Source of the DNA: Pseudomonadota bacterium
GTDB taxonomy: Bacteria; Pseudomonadota; Gammaproteobacteria; Burkholderiales; Burkholderiaceae_C
DNA: 10,775 nt
Direction of reading: 5' to 3'
NCBI GenBank assembly: GCA_023394015.1
Contig: JAEXBL010000224.1
Span: 1-10,775, forward strand
Under the pieces are notes generated by a model. That model was not told the DNA's origin. It saw only the letters and a list, made by a program, of their open reading frames with translations, and searched no databases. Below, in pieces: positions 6,554 through 10,775 of the stretch. A program made the translations under genes and the position numbers. Every line of letters starts with the position of its first letter. The stretch's first letter is position 1.

Positions 6554-8092
6554 ATGACCGACAAACTCATCATCTTCGACACCACCTTGCGCGACGGCGA
6601 GCAGTCGCCCGGCGCCAGTATGACGCGCGACGAGAAGCTGCGCATCGCGCGCCAGCTCGAGCGCCTGAGGGTGGACGTGATCGAGGCCGGCTTTGCGGCC
6701 AGCAGCAATGGCGACTTCGAGTGCGTCAAGGCGATTGCCGAGGCGATCAAGGACTCGACGGTGTGCTCGCTTTCCCGCGCCAACGACCGCGACATCAGCC
6801 GCGCCGCCGAGGCGCTGAAGGGCGCCAACCGCGGGCGCATCCACACCTTCATCGCCACCAGCCCGCTGCACATGGAGAAAAAGCTGCGCATGACGCCCAA
6901 CGAGGTGTTCGAGCAGGCCAGGTTGGCGGTGCGCTTCGCGCGCAACCTGATGGACGACATCGAGTTCAGCGCCGAAGACGGCTACCGCAGCGACATCGAC
7001 TTTCTGGCCCGCATCTGCGAGGCGGTCATCAAGGAAGGTGCCACCACCATCAACATCCCCGACACCGTGGGCTACGCCATTCCCGAGCTGTACGGCCACT
7101 TCATCAAGACCCTGCGCGAGAAGGTGCCCAACAGCGACCAGGCGATCTGGTCGGTGCACTGCCACAACGACCTGGGCATGGCGGTGGCCAACTCGCTGGC
7201 GGGCGTGAAGATCGGCGGCGCGCGGCAGGTGGAGTGCACCATCAACGGCCTGGGCGAGCGCGCCGGCAACTGCTCGCTGGAAGAGGTGGTGATGGCGGTG
7301 AAGACCCGCAAGGATTACTTTGGCCTGGAGGTCGGCATCGACACCTCGCAAATCGTGCCGGCCAGCAAGATGGTCAGCCACACCACCGGCTTCGTGGTGC
7401 AGCCCAACAAGGCGGTGGTGGGCGCCAACCCCTTCGCGCACGCCAGCGGCATCCACCAGGATGGCGTGCTGAAGGCGCGCGACACCTACGAGATCATGCG
7501 CGCCGAGGACGTGGGCTGGAGCGCCAACAAGATCGTGCTGGGCAAGCTGAGCGGCCGCAACGCCTTCAAGCAGCGCCTGCAGGAGCTGGGCGTGATGCTC
7601 GAATCCGAGGGCGAGATCATGGCCGCCTTCGCCCGCTTCAAGGAGCTGGCCGACCGCAAGAGCGAGATCTTCGACGAGGACATCCTGGCCCTGGTCACCG
7701 ACGAGAGCGTCACCGCCGAGAAGGAGCACTACGGCTTCATCTCGCTGGCGCAGCACAGCGAAACCGGCGAGATGCCGCACGCCGAGATCGTGTTCACCGT
7801 CGGCGGCGCCGAGGTGCGCGGCCAGTCGGAAGGCAACGGGCCGGTGGACGCCTCGCTGAAGGCCATCGAGTCGCACGTGAACAGCGGGGCCGAGATGGTC
7901 CTGTACTCGGTCAACGCCATCAGCGGCTCCACCGAGAGCCAGGGCGAAGTCACGGTGCGGCTGCAGAATTCGGGCCGGGTGGTCAACGGCGTCGGTGCCG
8001 ACCCCGACATCGTGGTCGCCTCGGCCAAGGCATATCTCAATGCCCTCAACAAGTTACACGACAAATCTGATCGTGTGGCGGCCCAAGGCTAG
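6554..8092 (+). CDS. leuA: 2-isopropylmalate synthase
   Basis: First committed enzyme of leucine synthesis: acetyl-CoA plus 2-ketoisovalerate gives 2-isopropylmalate, in the cytoplasm. It has 512 residues, the length of the bacterial type 1 enzyme. The N-terminal TIM-barrel domain of the DRE-TIM family shows [16 protein letters not shown] with Arg13 and metal ligand Asp14. It has the metal-binding pair His202/His204 in HCHNDLGMA, and [15 protein letters not shown]. After [16 protein letters not shown] come a linker and the C-terminal LeuA allosteric dimerisation domain (about 395-505), which in relatives binds leucine for feedback inhibition. ATG at 6554 has GGAG (6539-6542) at 11 bases. A TTG at 6491 in frame lies right after the attenuator and is rejected. 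Expression is predicted to be controlled by the upstream leu attenuator, and a strong terminator follows. The next genes of the Leu branch (leuB, leuCD) are not in this window. Confidence 0.97.
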   Translation: MTDKLIIFDTTLRDGEQSPGASMTRDEKLRIARQLERLRVDVIEAGFAASSNGDFECVKAIAEAIKDSTVCSLSRANDRDISRAAEALKGANRGRIHTFIATSPLHMEKKLRMTPNEVFEQARLAVRFARNLMDDIEFSAEDGYRSDIDFLARICEAVIKEGATTINIPDTVGYAIPELYGHFIKTLREKVPNSDQAIWSVHCHNDLGMAVANSLAGVKIGGARQVECTINGLGERAGNCSLEEVVMAVKTRKDYFGLEVGIDTSQIVPASKMVSHTTGFVVQPNKAVVGANPFAHASGIHQDGVLKARDTYEIMRAEDVGWSANKIVLGKLSGRNAFKQRLQELGVMLESEGEIMAAFARFKELADRKSEIFDEDILALVTDESVTAEKEHYGFISLAQHSETGEMPHAEIVFTVGGAEVRGQSEGNGPVDASLKAIESHVNSGAEMVLYSVNAISGSTESQGEVTVRLQNSGRVVNGVGADPDIVVASAKAYLNALNKLHDKSDRVAAQG

Positions 8093-8125
8093 GCTTATCC
8101 CACGCAATTGTTACATTGCTTGAGG

Positions 8126-8161
8126 AAAGGGATGCAAGTCAATGATATTGCATCCCTTTTT
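8126..8161 (+). terminator. Rho-independent terminator after leuA
   Basis: AAAGGGATGCAA (8126-8137) pairs perfectly with TTGCATCCCTTT (8148-8159), 12 bp, with a 10-base loop. The U-tract is TTTTT (8157-8161). It lies 33 bases after the leuA stop. The downstream arm coincides with the candidate -35 of the next gene. Confidence 0.92.
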
Positions 8162-8176
8162 CCGTTTGAGTACACT
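8148..8176 (+). promoter_or_regulatory. Candidate promoter of the D,D-endopeptidase gene
   Basis: A -10 TACACT (8171-8176, 4 of 6 to TATAAT) lies 17 bases after a weak -35 TTGCAT (8148-8153, which matches TTG of TTGACA). The start would be near 8183, about 29 bases before the ATG at 8212. The -35 is embedded in the 3' arm of the leuA terminator. Confidence 0.4.
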
Positions 8177-8211
8177 GGCGCCCATTGGTGGTTTTTTGCT
8201 TGGGGATCGTG

Positions 8212-9429
8212 ATGCGTGGTGCGCTTGGTCGGCGGTTGGCGCCTTGGTGGCGCGGGGTGGGTCTGGCTTGTATCGGCCTGTTACTCGGTGTTTCAGCGCT
8301 GACGCCGGCTGCCGCGGCGCCGGCCAAGAAGGCCGCCAAACCGGCGCCTGCGCGCACGGCGGCCAAGGCCAAGCCCGCTGCGGCACCTAAGAAGGCTGTG
8401 GCCAACAAGGCGACCAACAAGGCGGCACCCAAGGCGGCGGCCAAGGCCCGCAACACCAGGACCAAGACCGCGGCGGCGTCCGCCAAGGCCGGCAAAAAGT
8501 CGGTGACGGCCAAGAACAGCCGCAGCCAGCAACGGGCGAATCGCGTGGCGTCCAAGCAAACGCGCGTGACCTTGCGCACTGCCCAGGCGCCGCAGCCCGC
8601 GCGCCCGCCGCGCCTGTCGTTCGGCCAGATGGCCGGCCTGCATGCGGTGGACGATCCGCTCGACCTGAAGTCCAGCGTCGCGCTGGTGCTCGACCAGGAG
8701 TCGCACGAGGTGCTGTTCAGCAAAAACGACCACGCCGTGCTGCCGATCGCCTCGCTGACCAAGCTGATGACGGGCTTGATCGTGTCCGACGCGCAACTGC
8801 CGCTGGACGAGTTGATCACCATCACCAAGGAGGACGTCGACACCGAAAAGGGCAGCAGCTCGCGCCTGGCCGTGGGCACCACGCTGACGCGCGGCGAGCT
8901 GATGCACCTGGCGCTGATGTCGAGCGAGAACCGCGCCGCGCATGCGCTGGGCCGCACCTTCCCGGGCGGGCTGCAGCGCTTCGTGAGCCTGATGAACGCC
9001 CGCGCCATCATGATGGGCATGAAGGACACGCGCTTTGTCGAGCCCACCGGCCTGTCCAGCAGCAACCGCTCCAGCGCCTTCGACCTGGCGACGCTGGTGA
9101 ACACCGCCTCGCAGGATCCGCTGCTGCGCCAGCTGTCCACCTCGCACGGGTATGAGGTGGCGGTGGGCAGCCGCGTTCTGCAATACAACAACACCAACCG
9201 CCTGGTGCACAGCCCCGACTGGAAGATCGGCCTGCAGAAGACCGGCTACATCTCCGAGGCCGGCCAGTGCCTGGTGATGCAGGCCAGCGTGGCCGGGCGC
9301 AAGCTGATCATGGTGTTCCTCGACTCGGCCGGCAAGTACAGCCGCCTGGCCGACGCCGAGCGCGTGCGCCGCTGGGTGGAGGAGCAGCGCCCCATGACCA
9401 CCGCCGCGGGGGCGGCCTACGCCGGCTGA
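8212..9429 (+). CDS. pbpG: Serine D-alanyl-D-alanine endopeptidase, PBP7/PbpG type, with Lys/Ala-rich extension
   Basis: A periplasmic low-molecular-weight penicillin-binding protein (peptidase family S11) expected to cut D-Ala-meso-DAP cross-links in peptidoglycan. All three active-site motifs are visible: SLTK with nucleophile Ser181 and Lys184, SEN at 238-240, and KTG at 343-345. The N-terminus is a signal peptide: basic MRGALGRR, a hydrophobic core VGLACIGLLLGVSAL, and cleavage near ALTPAAAA. Residues of about 37-120 form a low-complexity region rich in Lys, Ala and Pro (repeated AKKA, KPA and NKA units), like the tail of histone H1, so the protein is about 90 residues longer than E. coli PBP7. 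The catalytic domain fills about 135-395. The start ATG 8212 has TGGGGA upstream; the upstream in-frame TTG (8185) would add residues before the signal peptide and is rejected. The endopeptidase versus carboxypeptidase distinction is inferred from overall similarity. Confidence 0.9.
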   Translation: MRGALGRRLAPWWRGVGLACIGLLLGVSALTPAAAAPAKKAAKPAPARTAAKAKPAAAPKKAVANKATNKAAPKAAAKARNTRTKTAAASAKAGKKSVTAKNSRSQQRANRVASKQTRVTLRTAQAPQPARPPRLSFGQMAGLHAVDDPLDLKSSVALVLDQESHEVLFSKNDHAVLPIASLTKLMTGLIVSDAQLPLDELITITKEDVDTEKGSSSRLAVGTTLTRGELMHLALMSSENRAAHALGRTFPGGLQRFVSLMNARAIMMGMKDTRFVEPTGLSSSNRSSAFDLATLVNTASQDPLLRQLSTSHGYEVAVGSRVLQYNNTNRLVHSPDWKIGLQKTGYISEAGQCLVMQASVAGRKLIMVFLDSAGKYSRLADAERVRRWVEEQRPMTTAAGAAYAG

Positions 9430-9430
9430 C

Positions 9431-9512
9431 ATGACGAATGACCGCGCCCTGACGGGCGCATGACCAATGACAAAAAGCCATCGTCAGGCGCGGCGCCTTC
9501 GTCATTGGTCAT
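9431..9512. repeat. Second 7-bp-periodic hairpin element, in the convergent gap
   Basis: ATGACCAATGAC (9460-9471) and GTCATTGGTCAT (9501-9512) are a perfect 12-bp inverted repeat around a 29-base interior. Units of consensus ATGACNN repeat at 7-bp steps at 9431, 9438, 9460 and 9467. The inverse form (TTNGTCA) appears at 9498 and 9505. Between the first two pairs of units is a perfect GC hairpin, GCGCCC-TGAC-GGGCGC (9444-9459). Inside the large loop is another, AGGCGC-G-GCGCCT (about 9486-9498). The element lies 1 base after the pbpG stop and before the IclR gene end, so it may serve as a bidirectional transcript end. Confidence 0.8.
9444..9459 (+). terminator. GC hairpin after pbpG, possible transcript end
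   Basis: GCGCCC-TGAC-GGGCGC is a perfect 6-bp GC stem with a 4-base loop, 14 bases after the pbpG stop. No U-tract follows directly, so it is not a canonical intrinsic terminator. It may act as an mRNA 3'-end stabiliser or a weak terminator between the convergent genes. On the minus strand a TTTTT run (complement of 9472-9476) follows the other hairpin at some distance and could help end the IclR transcript. Confidence 0.4.
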
Positions 9513-9566
9513 GGCGTGAAAGCGCCGGTCATCGAGCGAAGCGAAGTCATCGGGGACAGAGCGCGC

Positions 9567-10349
9567 TCAGCCCCGCTCGTCGTGGCCCAGCGCGGCCGAG
9601 ATCTGCTGCGCGGTCTGCTTGAGCTTGTCCAGCCAGGCGTCGTCCATGCGGTCGGCCGGCGCCGAGATCGACAGCCCCGCCACCAGCTTGCCCTGGTCGT
9701 CGTAGATGCCGGCGGCCATGCAGCGCACGCCCAGTTCCAGCTCCTGGTTGTCGTGCGCCACGCCGGACTGGCGGGCCGCCACCAGCTCGCGTTCCAGCAC
9801 CGGCAGCTGCGTGATGCTGTTGCGCGTGTGGCCGGCCAGGCCGGTGCGCGTGGCGTAGGCGCGCACGCGCTGCAACTCGTCGGCAGCCAGGAACAGCTTG
9901 CCGGTGGAGGTCAGGTGCAGCGGTGCATGGCCGCCGATGGCGCGCACCACCTGCATGCCCGAGCGCTCGCTGAGCGCGCGCTCGATGTAGACGATCTCGT
10001 CGCCCTGGCGCACGCTCAGGTTCACCGGCTGCTGGATCAGGCGGTGCAACTCGCGCATCGGCCCCAGGGCCGCGTCGCGCACCGACAGCCGCGCCTTCAC
10101 CAGGTTGCCCAGCTCCAGCAGGCGCATGCCCAGCCGGTAGCTGCCGGCCTCGGGCCGGTCGACGAAGCGGCCGATGGTCAGGTCGTTCAGGATGCGGTGC
10201 GTGGTGGAGGGGTGCAGGCCGGTCTGCTCGCTGATGTCCTTCAGCGACATCGGCTCCTGGCGCGAGGCCAGCACGTCGATCAGCGCGAACATGCGCTCGA
10301 TGACCTGGATGGTCGGCGTCTGGTGGGCGTCGGGGCGGGATCTGCGCAT
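9567..10349 (-). CDS. IclR-family transcriptional regulator
   Basis: A 260-residue regulator with the two IclR domains. The N-terminal winged helix-turn-helix (about 12-75) has TIQVIERMFALIDVLAS, then the recognition helix region LKDISEQTGLHPSTTHRILN and wing FVDRPEAGSYRLG. The C-terminal effector-binding domain (about 85-255) includes VNLSVRQGDEIVYIER, HLTSTGKLFLAA and the ELGVRCMAAGIYDDQGKLVAGLSISAP segment usual for the family. Such proteins act as dimers or tetramers that repress or activate catabolic or stress genes on binding a small molecule, but neither ligand nor target is evident here. ATG at 10349 starts 28 bases after the bpt stop. A start at 10409 would overlap bpt and add a low-complexity Pro/Arg stretch, so it is rejected. 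No clear ribosome site is seen at 10349. It is likely co-transcribed with bpt and convergent with pbpG. Confidence 0.92.
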   Translation of the reverse strand: MRRSRPDAHQTPTIQVIERMFALIDVLASRQEPMSLKDISEQTGLHPSTTHRILNDLTIGRFVDRPEAGSYRLGMRLLELGNLVKARLSVRDAALGPMRELHRLIQQPVNLSVRQGDEIVYIERALSERSGMQVVRAIGGHAPLHLTSTGKLFLAADELQRVRAYATRTGLAGHTRNSITQLPVLERELVAARQSGVAHDNQELELGVRCMAAGIYDDQGKLVAGLSISAPADRMDDAWLDKLKQTAQQISAALGHDERG

Positions 10350-10377
10350 GGCGAGCGGGGCAGCGAAGGGCTGGCCT

Positions 10378-10775
10378 TCAGGCGGCCGGCGCCGGGCCGC
10401 CGGCGGCATCGTCGGCGGCGGGGCGCCACTGGCCCTGCAGCCGCCGCTCCAGCGGCCTGAAGCGCGCCTTGTAGGCCATCTTGGCGCTGCCCTCGATCCA
10501 GTAGCCCAAATACACGTAGGGCAGGTTCAGCGCCTGCGCCTGCTCAATCTGCCACAGGATGCTGTAGGTGCCGTAGCTGGCACGCGGCTCGGGGTCGTAG
10601 AAGGTGTAGACGGCCGACAGTCCGTCGTTGAGCACGTCGACGATGGACACGATGCGCAGGCGCCCCAGCGCGTCGCCCAGGCCGGGGTCGCGAAACTCCA
10701 CCAGCCGCGAGTTCACGTTGCTCTGCAGCAGGAACTGGGTGTACTGGTCCACGCTGTCGTGGTCCATGCCGCCGC
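10378..10775 (-). CDS. bpt: Aspartate/glutamate leucyltransferase (bacterial arginyltransferase homologue), C-terminal part
   Basis: The 3' 132 codons of a gene whose 5' end lies beyond the right edge; an internal ATG at 10767 is not taken as the start because the frame stays open to the boundary. The visible part is the C-terminal domain of the ATE/Bpt family, with [47 protein letters not shown] and [20 protein letters not shown]. In characterised relatives (Vibrio vulnificus Bpt), the enzyme transfers leucine from Leu-tRNA to N-terminal Asp or Glu of proteins, marking them for ClpS/ClpAP degradation by the N-end rule. Older annotation calls it arginyl-tRNA-protein transferase. The tail after about RRLQGQW is a low-complexity Ala/Pro end ([13 protein letters not shown]). 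The downstream IclR gene follows after 28 bases. The N-terminal cysteine-rich domain cannot be checked here. Confidence 0.9.
   Translation of the reverse strand, partial: GGMDHDSVDQYTQFLLQSNVNSRLVEFRDPGLGDALGRLRIVSIVDVLNDGLSAVYTFYDPEPRASYGTYSILWQIEQAQALNLPYVYLGYWIEGSAKMAYKARFRPLERRLQGQWRPAADDAAGGPAPAA

Noticed and set aside
9516..10460. 314-codon plus-strand frame over the IclR gene
   Set aside because: Antisense shadow of a gene with clear IclR domains; composition rich in His, Gln, Ala and Arg.

Overview
The window reads as chromosomal DNA of a GC-rich betaproteobacterium, most likely order Burkholderiales, family Comamonadaceae. This rests on recalled family resemblance of the proteins and on the gene order ilvB-ilvH-ilvC-pssA-leuA; no search was run.

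Layout. (1) Positions 1-791, minus strand: an ECF-type RNA polymerase sigma factor translationally coupled (ATGA overlap) to a DUF3619-family gene that runs off the left edge. (2) Positions 792-1123: a divergent spacer with candidate promoters for both directions. (3) Positions 1124-5305, plus strand: the branched-chain amino acid genes ilvB, ilvH and ilvC (acetolactate synthase large and small subunits, ketol-acid reductoisomerase), closed by a good Rho-independent terminator. A two-gene toxin-antitoxin module (addiction-module antitoxin plus RelE/ParE toxin) lies between ilvH and ilvC. A 7-bp-periodic hairpin lies between ilvB and ilvH. (4) Positions 5446-6306: pssA, phosphatidylserine synthase. 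(5) Positions 6364-8161: leuA (2-isopropylmalate synthase), preceded by what looks like a complete ribosome-dependent transcription attenuator. It has a 17-residue leader peptide containing Leu-Ala-Leu-Leu-Leu, an antiterminator, and a mutually exclusive terminator with a U-tract. A strong terminator follows leuA. (6) Positions 8212-9429: a secreted serine D,D-peptidase of the PBP7/PbpG type with a histone-H1-like Lys/Ala-rich N-terminal extension. (7) Positions 9430-9566: a convergent spacer with a second 7-bp-periodic hairpin element. (8) Positions 9567-10775, minus strand: an IclR-family regulator downstream of the 3' part of a bacterial arginyl/leucyl-transferase gene (bpt/ate) that runs off the right edge.

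How it works together. IlvBH makes acetolactate from pyruvate (or acetohydroxybutyrate), and IlvC reduces and isomerises it. The valine-pathway product 2-ketoisovalerate, made by enzymes encoded elsewhere, is the substrate of LeuA. The cluster therefore spans the common steps and the leucine branch point. IlvH keeps the residues linked to valine feedback, LeuA has the C-terminal allosteric domain, and leuA transcription appears to be set by leucyl-tRNA supply through the leader. The main items for follow-up are the leu attenuator, the toxin-antitoxin insertion inside the ilv operon, and the two heptad-repeat hairpins.
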